64,000 bases of DNA from Pinus tabuliformis (GCA_031772625.1 CM062810.1:453778014-453842013), one strand, 5' to 3'. Shown: positions 34,355-45,473, counted from the first letter of the stretch. Numbers and translations: made by a program. The notes: generated by a model from the sequence alone, not told the origin.

Positions 34355-34770
34355 GCAGAAAACTATTTTTACCATATCTTGCAAACCATGCATCCATTTA
34401 CCAATCTATTTAAAGGGGAGATGCATATGGATTATGGTAACATGCTCAAGCAATCTCAACAATTTCTAGTGCATAGTTTTCGAGAAATCAACCTCCATCA
34501 CCTACAACCATTTTTTATTTTTCTCGATATACGTGAATCCATTTAAAAATATGTTTCATGGGGAGATGGATATGGATGATGGTAACATGCGCAATCAATT
34601 TCAGCAAATTCCAGTGCATGATTTCCAAGAAATTGACCTCCAACACGTTTAGCCATTTTTAGTTTTTCTCGAGATTCGTGCATCTATTGACCAAGGTTTG
34701 TTTATGGAGAGGTGCATACTGATGATGGAAACATGCTCAAAAAATTTCAGGTCAATCCATCTATTGTTTG
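34355..34770 (+). repeat. Tandem repeat, about 140-145 bp x 2.8
   Basis: Each unit carries ggagatgcatatgga-like sequence, ggtaacatgctcaa, a ttccagtgcat-like word, gaaattgacctcca and a ccattttt ending. Copies are roughly 34360-34505, 34506-34655 and 34656-34770 (partial). It lies downstream of the hairpin array. Confidence 0.75.
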
Positions 34771-34980
34771 GGAGATATGGAGAAAACAAGTCTGCTACAA
34801 GAGGCTGTCCTGAATTACTACAAGATCTCTACAGGAAGGCCAAAAAGAAGCTACAAGAGGCAATATGATGGGAAAATGGGTCAAAAGTCCAGTTATTCTT
34901 TAGGGAAGGTTGCTATAGGTCCCCCAACACATGCACACCATCAAGAAGACAACCCATCAGCAAAATGCAATCATTAAAAA

Positions 34981-36424
34981 AGAAAGAAGTAGTCAAGAAG
35001 ATGTACTTGAGTCATTAGTAACACGACAACATCAACTTAGCAGCAACATGCATGTCTCTCCAACAAGCATCAAATAGGTATAGATATGAAATATACTTGA
35101 ACTCTTCTCTTGAGCATATTATAGTTAGAAATTTGTTGTCAATGCATGAGAGATGAGGTTTTATAAGATAAGGATGGGTCAGCAGTCTCGACCACCTTCA
35201 ACTAGTTAATTTTAGCTCACTCATTCACTCATGCAATATGGAAAAGTCAAATTATGAAGGGTGATGATTTCAAGGAATGGGGACAATAGTTAAAAGAAGA
35301 AATTTGTGCAAAGGACAAGTGTGGTGAAGTAAAATTATAAGTGCGAACAAAAACAAATTCCTCTAGCCCGATAATGGGTCTAGCCATAATAGATACATTC
35401 TATGAAATATTTCCTTAGGTTAGAACCAATTAAGAGGGCCTACCTCTTAGTACGATTATCCAATTTGATGATGTCCTTTATTTCTTGCTCCATCTATCTC
35501 TCACTTCCTTCTTCAAGCACGTGAAACAAGTAAACAATAGCAAACAACAATAGTGATAATAGACAAATTGTAATTCAACCTACTTAACAGGTCAAGAAAC
35601 ATTAAGCCATGAATATGTTAGATGACAGATCATGTAGGAAATCAATCGATAGTTTCATATATATTGATTTCAAGAAGAGATTACAACCAATGTCTTGATG
35701 TTGCAGTTCTCCTCTAACAAGACTCGGTTCCCACACACATCTACTAGCATTCCATGATGGCCTCAATCAACAATAGTTTTAAGGGTCTTCCCTTTAGGCT
35801 TCACTCCAAACCAAATCACACTTCTCCCTCACACAACTAGATAGCTACAACTAGGAATAGCTTGTTGTTTACTCCAAACCAAAATAGCACTAACATACCA
35901 ACATTAACACTAGCTTGTGCTTGGGAAGAAATGATGTTTATATAGGATGAATGGATGGGGGATGGACCCTCTTCTCATGGGAGAAGGTCTTATCCCTTGA
36001 GTTAGTTCCATCATTATAGGGGAAAGGATCCCAAACTATCATCCTCGACTCCATCCAGCCAAATCATTTACCATACTTCCATTACGAAGCTTCTAAAGCT
36101 AGAAGCTTCGGCTCTTAATTTAAAAAACTTTCCATAATAGGACCGACACGACTGGAACACAGCTCAGTCACTCCGGTCAGTGCTAGGGATAGTGCTAATA
36201 TCTTCACATCAGCGTGGGGGAGACAAAGGCCATTAGTGCCGGGCTTGTAAACTGGGCAAAACAGAAGTTTAAGGGGAAATGGTGCAAAAGGGAATTGATC
36301 TGCTCATGAAGAGGGACACAATGGGAGTTTCTTCATGAAGGAAAAGCATGTGGGGTTCACTACAGAGGTCCTCCAGGATCAAGGAACGCAGAGTAAAGGG
36401 ATAGTGACAAAATGTTGTGTAACA
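34981..36424. other. No gene; probably contains the 3' LTR of element C
   Basis: No coding signature. If the purine tract at 36425-36437 (minus strand) is the PPT of C, the LTR of C occupies the left side, ending on the + strand with gtgtaaca at 36424. Its other end is undetermined because the partner LTR is outside the window. Confidence 0.4.
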
Positions 36425-36437
36425 GATACCCCCTAAA
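36425..36437 (-). other. Candidate polypurine tract of element C
   Basis: Minus strand ctttagggggtat precedes a TGTTACAC that could start the LTR. The assignment depends on position only. Confidence 0.4.
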
Positions 36438-36557
36438 GCATGAAGGCTGAGCTAGAGTGAGGGATGAAATGATTTATGAATTAGTGTGGGGAACCGTAGT
36501 GTTCCATCAGAAAACCTGCAAGAAAGTACATATGCATATACATAACTGAGAACTTTG

Positions 36558-36748
36558 TCAAATGATACATGATTTGTGGCATGGACGTAAACATCCAAAG
36601 AATGATCATGTAAATGGATCCAGGTATGGGCGTAACCATCCGTCAAAGAGGATCATAATGAAACCAAGGTATGGTCGCATCCATCCAATAATGAAAAGGA
36701 TCACATATGATAACTCATGGTTTCGTCGCAGCCATCCATATGAAAGAG
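36558..36748 (+). repeat. Minisatellite, about 48 bp x 4, in frame on the + strand
   Basis: Four diverged units each contain gatca, a catgg or tatgg word, cgtar/cgcan and ccatcc. The 48-bp period equals 16 codons, and the + frame 36562-36792 stays open, repeating a [WYF]-[GR]-R-x-HP peptide. It lies antisense in the 3' region of C. Confidence 0.7.
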
Positions 36749-38421
36749 ACATGCATATCAACATCACCATGTCACATCACTTCGCAACCTAGAATCTTGT
36801 GATCTGAGTCCAAGGTCTTGCGCTCCAACATGACCCAATAAAAGTACAAATTTTGACATGCGAATAGATGTGTTGACGTCAAACATGCTAGAAAGTCGCT
36901 TGATTACCAGTCAATGATGTAAACTGTTAACAAGCATGAGAGAAACCACCAATAATGACAATGGTCCTCAAGGTACTATTGGCACAATCCATGGAATGTG
37001 AATAGAGGAACTGAAGTCAAACACCCATGAACTCACTCGATCGAAAGCCAATGATGTGAACTTGTCGTCGAATGCGAAGAACTTGCCATTAGGGAATGCA
37101 AGCTCTAAGGTACTGGAAAGGATTCTCTCGGTCAACTTCTCGGATAATGAGTTGAAGTCGACGGAAAATGACCATGTCGAAGGAGGGAAATAATGCTTCC
37201 CACATCATCGACATGAGACGAAAGTATGCAAAATGATTTTGGGCAATACAGAGAATTAGGGGTAAGTGTAACTACAGAAGGACAACTCTTGAACATATTG
37301 GCGCACAACTAGAAGTTTGGAAACTTTTGGATCCATGGAATTGGTGGTCATGATGACATGGAAAAGATCAAATGGAAGGAAAAAATGAATGGTCCAAACC
37401 CAGGGAGGTCAACGATACAAAGGAGGATATCCCAACCTGACACGAAGCAAAAAGTGTCATGTTCAAGAGTGAGCTGGCGACACAATTGATATATTTCCAA
37501 ATTTTCCCCTGCCATTCCTGGCCGGTACCCTAATTATTTTTTAAGTGCAAGCTTGAAGGGGATAGCATATGATTTCACTATAAGTTCATCCTTCGGATGA
37601 ATCCGACCTAGTAAGTTTAATGAGCCTTAGGAAGGAGAAGCTCATGTTCGTCATGGTGACGAATTCAATGTCGTTTAATAGTTTAATGAGTTCAACAAAG
37701 GTGTGACTCGGTATCTTTTTCATGTTTCGAGAGTTTAAAAAAGACACGTAAAAGAAAACTCCACATGGTCCCTTTTTTTACGTTTGTGTCTCTCGAGCCC
37801 AAAAAGGTAGAAAACGATACTTGAGAGAACTGCTTGACCATTTCAGTCAAGGAGTACCTTTTTCATAAATAGTGCCTCCTAGCCCAAAAAAGGGGTAAAC
37901 TTATTGTGGGCACACGACGCTTCGTATCCATTAACGAGTTCGAAAGGACAAGGGCTCGACCATCCTTTCGCTTTTAAAGGGTCGGAAAAGAGCTTGAAAG
38001 TAGAACCCCCATTTTATTTTCTTTTACGAGTCAAAAGGGAAAAACATTCGCCAATTTTTTCATATGAGCTTAACGAGTCGAGAAAAGAGCTGAAACATGA
38101 CTTGTCATCATCGTCGAACATCCATCACCTGTAGCAAAAAGGTAAAGTGTATTATATAGTTCTTGAGGCAAAATAGGTCAAAATATTTACAAAAACCTGA
38201 TATTTTCATGGAAAGAATGAATAAAAAGGAGAAAAGTAAATATATTTTTACCATTTACCATTTTAACTTGTTGTGAAAATTTTTTACTCACTTTTTCCCT
38301 AATTGTTCCAGAGTAGATTGCGGGAGATCTAGGAGGTCAATCGCCAACATCGTGAATAGGGGAAAACCTTATTTCCTCAAAAAATTACCATTAAAACTCA
38401 AATTTTATGTGACAATCATGA
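36749..38421. other. 3' non-coding region of element C
   Basis: Not AT-extreme. Several similar short stretches recur at 37560-38110 (variants of cgagt with aaaag and tcctttt), but I could not define a regular unit. No domain signature on either strand. Position between the PPT and the antisense ORF matches the long 3' region of Tat elements. Confidence 0.4.
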
Positions 38422-39581
38422 TTGTTGACTCAAATTAATGGCTTTTGCAAGAAATACTTACTGAAAATGATGGACTGGAAAGAGAGGGAACACGAGGACG
38501 TTGACACCCAGGCAATGAATGACCAAAATTGTATGGAAGCTTTGAGGGCTTGCAGGGTCCTCAAATTATTTCTCACCCCAGGGATGCAGTTCCAACCCGA
38601 GTTACTTCAGTACTTGATTAATCTTTGGGAAATTAATTGGGAGACATTTTTCATTGGTAACCAGGAACTGGAGTTGGAAACTTCAGATATATACTTCATC
38701 ACTGGATTGTGCCAAAGAGGTGAACCAATGAACTTGTATGGGTCATGACTGATTGGGGCAAGGATATCTTCATTGCTTGCTGAACACTCTCCCGAGGCCC
38801 TAAAATCCAAGAGTGGGAAGATTGAGATTTCCAGTGTTTTGGATTTGACACTAAGAGTGCTTGTTTTGATCATCAATAGAGTGGCGGGGTCCCAGGCGGA
38901 ACGTGAGACCAACAAGTCGAAGTTCCTATATGCTATTGACTACACAACACCTATGATCTTTAACTAGGCAGAGGCCATGAAGATCAACATAAAGCGTGAG
39001 TTGTCCAAGGGTAAGGTGGGGAATTTGAAGCAATTTTTCTTCAGATTTGTGCTTGTGACCTTCTTCTTGGAGCAAGTACCACTATTCCAGTATCAACTAA
39101 CTGATGTAGATCCTCCTATGCCACATGATCCATGGATGGCCCATTGGAGTCAATTGATGCCTAGGATTACTAGGGGTTAGCACATGTCATATCGACCTAC
39201 ATTGTTTTCATGGCTACGATGGCAGAAAATCATCGTGGAGGATTGGCCGTACAATGGCACCAACTTTCATGGAGATCCAGATATGCCCTTACCAGATGGA
39301 GAGGATTTTGATGATGAAGGTAAAAAATTAACCTTTTAATTTTGATAATTTTTAATTGTTTTTGGTATATATGTGCTGATAACATTTCTCTTGTTAATGC
39401 AGCCGTTGGACTAGAGCGGCCTGCTGGGATGTCCCCAATAGCCAGGCGCATCCCCTGCCCTATTGATGTTGTCGCTCCTTATCAAGAAGGGAGTGACAAC
39501 AAGGAGGAGATCACAAGGAACCTTGAGGGGTTGACTTATGGTATCATGGAGTATGCTCGGGTAGGAAACATTCCTCGCTAG
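38422..39581 (+). pseudogene. Antisense ORF of element C, plant-mobile-domain-like, with an intron
   Basis: One + frame runs from about 38422 to 39319 with only three stops (38746, 38965, 39178; TGA, TAG, TAG, each one transition from a sense codon). It reads CMEALRACRVLKLFL, LETSDIYFITGLCQRGEPM, LRVLVLIINRVAG and LPDGEDFDDE. A GT at 39320 and AG at 39401-39402 bound an 83-bp AT-rich intron of phase 1; the second exon (39403-39581) continues as AVGLERPAGMSP to a stop. The IYFITGL...GEP pattern resembles retroelement plant-mobile-domain proteins. It is antisense to C. Domain name by resemblance only. Confidence 0.6.
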
Positions 39582-39866
39582 TACTAGAGACACACGGTGG
39601 GAGTCTCAGATCAGATCCACCAATTGATGACTCTTGTTGCACGAGCCATATCATGCTACCACGATCACCATGCTAATTAGTTCCTAGGTCCAACACTTAC
39701 ATATTTTGAGGCCTGTGTGCCACGAATATATGAGGCCTGTGAGCCACCAATGTTATTTTTGACACACATATTACTTTTTGGGGTTTTGATGTATCAAACA
39801 TTATCACCATATATATATATGCTGCATTTTCTTGTCTACTACGGTACAAATGTTTTCTTTATCTTT

Positions 39867-40335
39867 TCACATGTTTCGTAAATGTTTATGCAACACATGA
39901 TTAGCTAATGCATTTGTCAATGTATTCATGTGTCTAGGAATATGATGATATGTAATGTAATCAAAATGTCTATCCAATAGATGGATACAGAGATACATTC
40001 TCAATATTTGAGGGTTTTTGATGGAATATTTCCTGTTGAGTTGAAGGACGACAAGCTGTGAATCCAGGTTGACAACCAACTCTCTAATGTCAAGAGCAAT
40101 GGCTTCTGACAACAGTTCAATGACCGCACTATATTCAACATTGTTGTTAGTTGTGCAACCTAGACAAATACCTTGAAGGTTAATCAACTCATCGTTAGGG
40201 TCATAAATAGCCTATTCTGCAGATGATAGGTTCCAGGTACTATGATAAGGACCAACAACGAAACCAATGCGGGGAGTCGCAGACATATACAAAGCAAGAA
40301 AAGCATAGTAAACAGGTTGTTTGAAAACTAACACA
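39867..40335 (-). pseudogene. Second (additional) RNase H of element C, downstream of integrase
   Basis: The minus strand reads PRIGFVVGP, then after a TAG at about 40217, AIYDPNDELINLQG, TTNNNVEYSAVIELLSEAI (catalytic Glu), LVVNLDSQLVVLQL (catalytic Asp) and TYHHIPRHMNTLTNALANH (terminal station, usual Asp is Asn). The first Asp position is lost. The pattern is that of the additional RNase H acquired by Tat elements. It lies about 150 bp after the integrase C-terminus, not between RT and integrase. Function when intact: RNA removal during reverse transcription. Confidence 0.72.
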
Positions 40336-40439
40336 CAAAACCACATTACACAAAAATAAATGATGCACTAATGTACACAAGTAACCATGGAAGATGACCT
40401 AAGCATAATACTTCTTTAGGTAGAGCCCGTTTTGGGGCT

Positions 40440-40819
40440 TATCGAGATGATTTCCTTCATAATCAATAAGCTCAAAGGCTCCTTTCTACAAAATGCATTT
40501 CACAATGTAGGGCCCATGCCGCATGGGTTCGAACTTGCCTGTCTCCAACTTATCGTTAGCTTGGTCATATAGTAAGACCAAATCACTCTTAGAGAATGCG
40601 CGTGGGGAGAAGGCCTGGTCAAAATGGGATTTGACCTGTTTCTTTTGTGCTTTGATGACCAAGGCGATGAGATGGCGAGTCTTGTCCAATCATTCTAAAT
40701 GTAAGAGGCATTCCTCTTGATGTGGCGTTTCAAGGAGGAGTTCAACAACTAACTTGAGTGAAGGAATCTCGCATTTGATCGACAATGTTGCTTCCAGACC
40801 ATAGACCAGTTAGAATGGT
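40440..40819 (-). pseudogene. Integrase C-terminal domain of element C (severed)
   Basis: Reads LDKTRHLIALVIKAQKKQ, SHFDQAFSPRAFSKSDLVLLYD and KFEPMRHGPYIVKCIL, followed by KGAFELIDYEG. This is the gypsy integrase tail (R..Y...V..R.F..GDLVL, then W.GPY.V). It is cut from its catalytic core (46695-47360) by element E, whose 5' LTR begins at 40825. The sequence upstream of the first residue joins across E. Confidence 0.85.
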
Positions 40820-40824
40820 GTGAA
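40820..40824. repeat. Target-site duplication of element E, left
   Basis: gtgaa, repeated at 46690-46694. Confidence 0.88.
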
Positions 40825-41446
40825 TGATCCAATTGGATATTGGTGACCACTTTCCAAGTCCACTTGGACCCCCACCATTGTTTCTTTCAGCTTTTCAGTT
40901 TCCTTAATTGTAGCATAGTTTACTATTTTTAGCAGTCTTTCGGGTCCTGAACTTCCGAAGCCGTTTTGAGGCCCTAAACGACATTTTTTGGGAAACCTGG
41001 GAGCAACATGGGTTCATGGACTAATGTCGCTCTTCCCAACATTGTAGTCCTCGGATAGATATTTCTAACGAGATACTGTGCATGTAAAACATAGATCGTA
41101 TGCCAAAGTTACGACCCTGGGAAGTTGATGTACCAATTTACGCAAACGGGGCCCACAATTTGGCATTTCATCTTCTAGGGTTAGGGTTTTTAGATGTTTA
41201 GGGTTTTCCATTGTTTCTCAACAACAAATAGGCCTTCGAGCCTTGTTGTAACATAGTTCAGAGGCATGTAGCCACAACATCTCTTCTCAGAGATAAGCTA
41301 CCATCGCCCTAGCTAGTTTATTTCCATTTCTGTTTGTAAGCATATTTCAGTATTTTACATTAATGAAATGAAGTACTATTTCTGCTGCATCTTTGTGTAT
41401 ATGGTTATCTCTATATTTTTTTGCACTCTTGTTTAAATCTGGATTA
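40825..41446 (+). repeat. 5' LTR of element E
   Basis: Begins TGATCCAATTGG and ends AAATCTGGATTA. Short inverted ends TGATCCA / TGGATTA. It contains aaataggcctt, a plausible TATA region (caacaacaaataggcc, about 41220), and attaatgaaatgaagta near 41365. Confidence 0.95.
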
Positions 41447-41447
41447 G

Positions 41448-41458
41448 TGGTATCAGAC
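41448..41458 (+). other. Primer-binding site of element E (initiator tRNA-Met)
   Basis: TGGTATCAGAC matches the TGGTATCAGAGC site; one base separates it from the LTR. Confidence 0.88.
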
Positions 41459-41664
41459 CAGTCTGCTTTTTTTTCTCTGTTTTTCTTTGGATGTCCCCAA
41501 CAAGGTTGGGATGTAAGGAGTTAGGGCTTGAACTGGTTGAACCTTTGCAAGACCAGCCTCGCAAATCCCGATGGCCTCCCATAGTAGATGAAAAAAAAGA
41601 CAAGTGGGTAGGAGATCCTATCAAAATCCTTCTCGAAGAAGCCCTCGAGTGACAAAGTAATGCG

Positions 41665-42632
41665 ATGATGGACAACTTTGCCCAGATCCTTCAGCGACTA
41701 CCTAGGGGCGACGCATCGGCTTCCAACAGCTACTTTGGAAATGCCACACCGTTTAAGGTACAAGTTAATATTGGAATCCCCATATTCGAGGGTCAGATAG
41801 ATGCAGATGCAGTCGATAAATGGTTAAATCTGCTAGAGGGTTATTTTTTTGTTCATGATTTTTCCAGCCAAGAAAAGATTATTTTCACTCTTCTCAAAGC
41901 AACCCCCCACATCAAGGACTGGTGGGAAACCTATTGCAAGCATAAGGATGAAAGTACAGGTTCACTATTTTCGACCGCACCCACTTAGAATTCATTCTAG
42001 GATGCCATTAAGGAGCAGTACTACCCTGTCGGAAGCTATGAGGATCAATACATAAAGTGGACCACGCTGCGTCAGGGAAGGGACAAAGATGTTCCAAAGT
42101 TCACCAATATTTTCCATAGCCTTCGCAAAAAGTTGGGTATTAAGGATTCGGAGCAGCATTTGGTACTCAAATACCATGGCTGCCTACACAAGTACATCCA
42201 GGAAGAAATATAATTCTTGAACATCTCCTTGCTCGACACTGCATACCGATATGCCGTCAGGGTCGAGCAAAAGTTTAAACAAAAGAAGCGAGACTTTGGA
42301 TTTGCAAATCCAAAGCAAGGGAAAGGTGCCCCAAACTGCAGAACAAAGGAAAAAGCCAAGGAGGGGTGGCCCAAGACAACTCGCCAAAGCTGCAAGCAAA
42401 GAACAGTGCCACGAAGCCGAAAAAGGACATGGGAAAGTGGTGTGAGTTCCATAAGAGCCCCACTCATAACACAAGTGAGTGTCAGGCCAAGCAGTCACTA
42501 GTGGCTGAGATAAAGGTTTTAGAATCGGATGCAGGTTCTGACTTTGAGTCAGAACCCGACAAGGGGAATGACAAAGGGAAGCAGATTATTGATGTGGAAC
42601 CCAACGCCACCGTTTCCACCACGAAGATCTAG
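41665..42632 (+). pseudogene. Gag of element E
   Basis: From ATG 41665 the protein reads MMDNFAQILQRLPRG, then FEGQIDADAVDKWLNLLEGYF and IKDWWETYC, the capsid-like gag core. After a TAG at 41986 it continues with IKEQYYPVGSYEDQYIKW and LRQGRDKDVPKFTNIFHSLR. A later frame (42366-42632) gives WCEFHKSPTHNTSEC, a C-x2-H-x4-H-x4-C knuckle variant common in this group. A frameshift near 42350 and a stop at 42212 disrupt it. Confidence 0.85.
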
Positions 42633-42683
42633 AAGGAGTAACCTGAAGATCCAGAGGAGGAGGAGCGTCTCTTCCACTCTCAG

Positions 42684-43190
42684 ATGTGGGTAAAGGGCTC
42701 CCCACTACAGTTCATTGTCGACAGCGGGAGCCAAAAGAACCTCATTTCGACAAAGGTTGTGAAGCAGTTGGGCTTACTGACCACAGCCCAACCACAACCA
42801 TACAAAATCGGGTGGCTTCACGAAGGATGGGATCTTCACGTGAGCCAGCAGTCTCGCCCTCCATACAACATCAAGCCCTTCACAGATGAGGTATTGTGTG
42901 ACATTGCTTCCCTTGAAGTTTGTGATGTATTACTAGGACAACCATACTTGTGGAAGCAACATGTTGTGTATGAATCAAGGCCCTGTGTTGTTATTGTTGC
43001 TTTGGGAACTAAGTTGTACAGGATACCGGAGGTAGCACCGCCTACCACCATCTCTTTGATCACTGCAAAACAATGCAGTAAACGCATTTCCAAAACTGGG
43101 AAATTTGTTTTCTTGATGATATGCCCTGAAGGAAAGAAGAAGACGGTGGCCACGACCTCTAGAGAAGGCCCCTCTGCACGACAAATATAG
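42684..43190 (+). CDS. Aspartic protease domain of element E (open frame)
   Basis: A 168-codon open stretch starts with MWVKGSPLQFIVDSGSQKNLIS, where DSGS is the catalytic Asp motif, and continues to VCDVLLGQPYLWKQHVVY, the flap and second-strand region of gypsy proteases. It cleaves the polyprotein and presumably acts as a dimer. It is part of the pol polyprotein and not a separate gene; the TAG at 43188 separates it from RT. Confidence 0.85.
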   Translation: MWVKGSPLQFIVDSGSQKNLISTKVVKQLGLLTTAQPQPYKIGWLHEGWDLHVSQQSRPPYNIKPFTDEVLCDIASLEVCDVLLGQPYLWKQHVVYESRPCVVIVALGTKLYRIPEVAPPTTISLITAKQCSKRISKTGKFVFLMICPEGKKKTVATTSREGPSARQI

Positions 43191-43960
43191 ATGGACAAGG
43201 CCGTGGAGGAGTATGAGGACATCTTCACCTCCCTCGCAGGGGTTCCTCTGCACTGTCAGGTCAAGCACTCCATCGATCTGACCCTAGGTGCACCGTTGCC
43301 CAATGGACCAATCTATCGGTGCTCTGTTCTAGAGAATGATGAAATCAAGAGGCAGATTCAAGAGCTACTGCAGAAAGGTCACATCCATCCAAGTTCACCG
43401 CCATGTGGGAACCTGATCATGTTGGTATAGAAGAAGGATGGGACTTGGAGACTCTGTATTGAATATCGGTTGCTGAACAAGATCACTGTCCGTAATAGGT
43501 ACCCGATCCCATGGATTGATGACCTCTTGGACCAACTGAATGGGGAAAAATATTTCAGCAAGATCGATTTGAGGTCAGGATATCACCAGGTACCCATCGA
43601 ACCCTCCAATGTGTGAAAGACTACCTTCAAAGCCAAGGAGGGCTTGTTCGAATGGTTGGTGATGCCTTTCGGATTGAAAAATGCTCCTACAACCTTCATG
43701 AGGCTAATGGATGAGATCTTGCACCATTGACTAACTCATTTTTAATGGTATACTTGGATGACATCCTGATCTTCAGCCAGAGTTGGGAAGAGCACCTCAA
43801 CCACATCTGACAGGTTCTCCAAACACTGTGGCAACACAAGTTATGTGCCAATTTGGAGAAATGCACTTGGCATGACCCAGGTTCAGTATCTGGGATACAT
43901 TATTAATGAGTAGGGGGTGCATGTGGATCCATCCAACATCCAAGTCTCGATATTAGCCAC
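43191..43960 (+). pseudogene. Reverse transcriptase of element E
   Basis: Open from 43191 to 43430 (VEEYEDIFTSLAGVPLH, IKRQIQELLQKGHIHPSSPP), then through a [40 protein letters not shown] and [19 protein letters not shown]. The catalytic box reads [10 protein letters not shown] in a shifted frame near 43748-43775. Further frameshifts and stops follow. Standard chromoviral RT otherwise. Confidence 0.88.
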
Positions 43961-44022
43961 CTCCAGCCACTCTGACAGAGCTCCGCAACTTTCTAGGTCT
44001 TTCCAATTTCTATCGCAGGTTC

Positions 44023-44540
44023 GTGTTGGGTTTTTCTCATATCACTTGGCCCTTGAGTCAAGTCACCAAGGGAGGAGCAAAAGAAAAATTCTTTTGGTAT
44101 GAATCTCAACAGAGGGCATTCATAGAGTTGAAAGATCGCCTCTGCACAACACCCGTGCTCACATTACCGACTTGCAACAACCATTTGAGGTTGAGACAGA
44201 TGTCTTTGACTATGCTACTGGGGCATTCCTTACTCAACATGGGCATCCAGTGGCATATCACAGTGAGACACTTTCAGACACAGTTCGGAAGTATCCCACT
44301 TATGACAAAGAGATGTATTCCATTGTGTAGGCCTGCCAACAATGGAATCATTACATTTTGTGGAAGGAACCGGTTATCCACACAGACCATCGACCCCTGT
44401 AGTTCATACAGACCCAAGGGAAATTGTAGAATGATCGCCATCAGAAGTGGACCACATACCTGGAACAGTTCCATTTGAATATCAAGTATAAGAAGGGTAG
44501 CACCAATAATGTTTCAAATTTCCTTCGTCGACCACTGATC
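44023..44540 (+). pseudogene. RNase H of element E
   Basis: The connection region reads KEKFFWYESQQRAFIELKDRLC and TPVLTLP. After a frameshift near 44175 comes FEVETDVFDYATGAFLTQ (catalytic Asp), VAYHSETLSD, YPTYDKEMYSIV (Glu) and VIHTDHRPL (Asp), ending NVSNFLRRP, the usual NVVADALSR degraded. Two TAG stops. It follows RT and precedes integrase as in all Ty3/gypsy. Confidence 0.82.
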
Positions 44541-44642
44541 ATGGCGTTAACCACTGTGCTAAACTCTTGTGGGCACGAGACTTCTAACTAGCCAATTCTC
44601 TACAAAAGAGACCCAAAATTCGGCCACACATACTAGAAACTC

Positions 44643-45473
44643 TTGGAGGGTTATCATGTTCCAAATTTTCACCTCGAGGATGCCTTGTTATGCCACTTGG
44701 GTCACCTTTGTGTTCCTTCAAGCGAGAGTGACAAGATTATTTGGGAAGCACACTACAGTCGTGCTGCTGGACATTTCGAGGTCGAGAAAATGGTGGCAGT
44801 ACTGCAGAAGTATTTCTATTGGCCGAATCTTCGACATGATGTCGAGAATTACATTAGATCATGGACTTCTTGTGCCATTGCCAAACCGACCATCAAGAAG
44901 CAAGGCCTCTATATCCCGTTTCCCACCCCTAGTCGACCTTGGGAATCCATCTCCATGGATTACATGACAGGTCTTCCTTCCCCTAAGCATGGAAACGACT
45001 GTGTTTTTGTGGTCGTCGATAGGTTCTTGAAGATGGTCATTATGGCCACCTGTAAGAAGAATATCACAGCAAAAGCCACTGCTAAAATCTTCTTTGAATG
45101 GGTGTGGGTACACATTGGGATCCCACAGTCTATCATCTCAGATTGGGATAGCAGGTTCCTCAGTACATTTTGGTCCAGTCTCTGGTTGATTCTCAACACC
45201 AAACTCACTAAGTCCACAACCTTCCATCCTCAAACTGATGGCCAGACAGATGTTGTCAACAGGATGATCGTACACATCCTGCGCATGTACAACTTAAATC
45301 ATCCACGCACATGGGATGAGAGCCTCCCCAATGTTCAACATAACTACAGCTGGGCTCTCCACAGCTTGACTAGCCACAACCCTTTTCATGTGGGCTTGGG
45401 ATTCCAGCCACTATGTCCCATTGATGTGGCCATTCCAGTTGCAGCTACTCACGTAGATTCGGCTCATGTCTAG
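44643..45473 (+). CDS. Integrase of element E (open 276-codon stretch, catalytic Glu changed)
   Basis: Zinc region H-H is HYSRAAGHF; the following C-C pair is reduced to a single Cys (SCAIAKP). The core shows WESISMDYMTGLP (Asp), IPQSIISDWDSRFLS (Asp) and TTFHPQTDGQTDVVNRM, where the expected catalytic Glu (QTEVVNR) is Asp. The C-terminal half continues to a TAG at 45471. Although open, the missing Cys and the Glu-to-Asp change argue against activity. Confidence 0.88.
   Translation: MEGYHVPNFHLEDALLCHLGHLCVPSSESDKIIWEAHYSRAAGHFEVEKMVAVLQKYFYWPNLRHDVENYIRSWTSCAIAKPTIKKQGLYIPFPTPSRPWESISMDYMTGLPSPKHGNDCVFVVVDRFLKMVIMATCKKNITAKATAKIFFEWVWVHIGIPQSIISDWDSRFLSTFWSSLWLILNTKLTKSTTFHPQTDGQTDVVNRMIVHILRMYNLNHPRTWDESLPNVQHNYSWALHSLTSHNPFHVGLGFQPLCPIDVAIPVAATHVDSAHV

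Larger units (their letters stand above)
27534..34980 (+). mobile_element. Element B: Ty3/gypsy with gag and hairpin array but no pol
   Basis: Starts TGGTGATTGGCC, carries a 5' LTR ending GAAGCTCATCA at 31767 and a tRNA-Asp-type primer site at 31773, then gag and a proline-rich tail. No protease, RT, RNase H or integrase follows. Instead comes an A-rich tract with four hairpins (33858-34040) and a 140-bp tandem repeat. LTR ends, LTR length (about 2.1 kb without the insertion) and hairpins match element D, so B is probably an internally deleted, non-autonomous relative. No 3' LTR was found; the right end is arbitrary. Confidence 0.65.

Noticed and set aside
36562..36792. Short + frame as an independent gene
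   Set aside because: It is a 48-bp minisatellite translated; no support beyond the open frame, so reported as repeat only.
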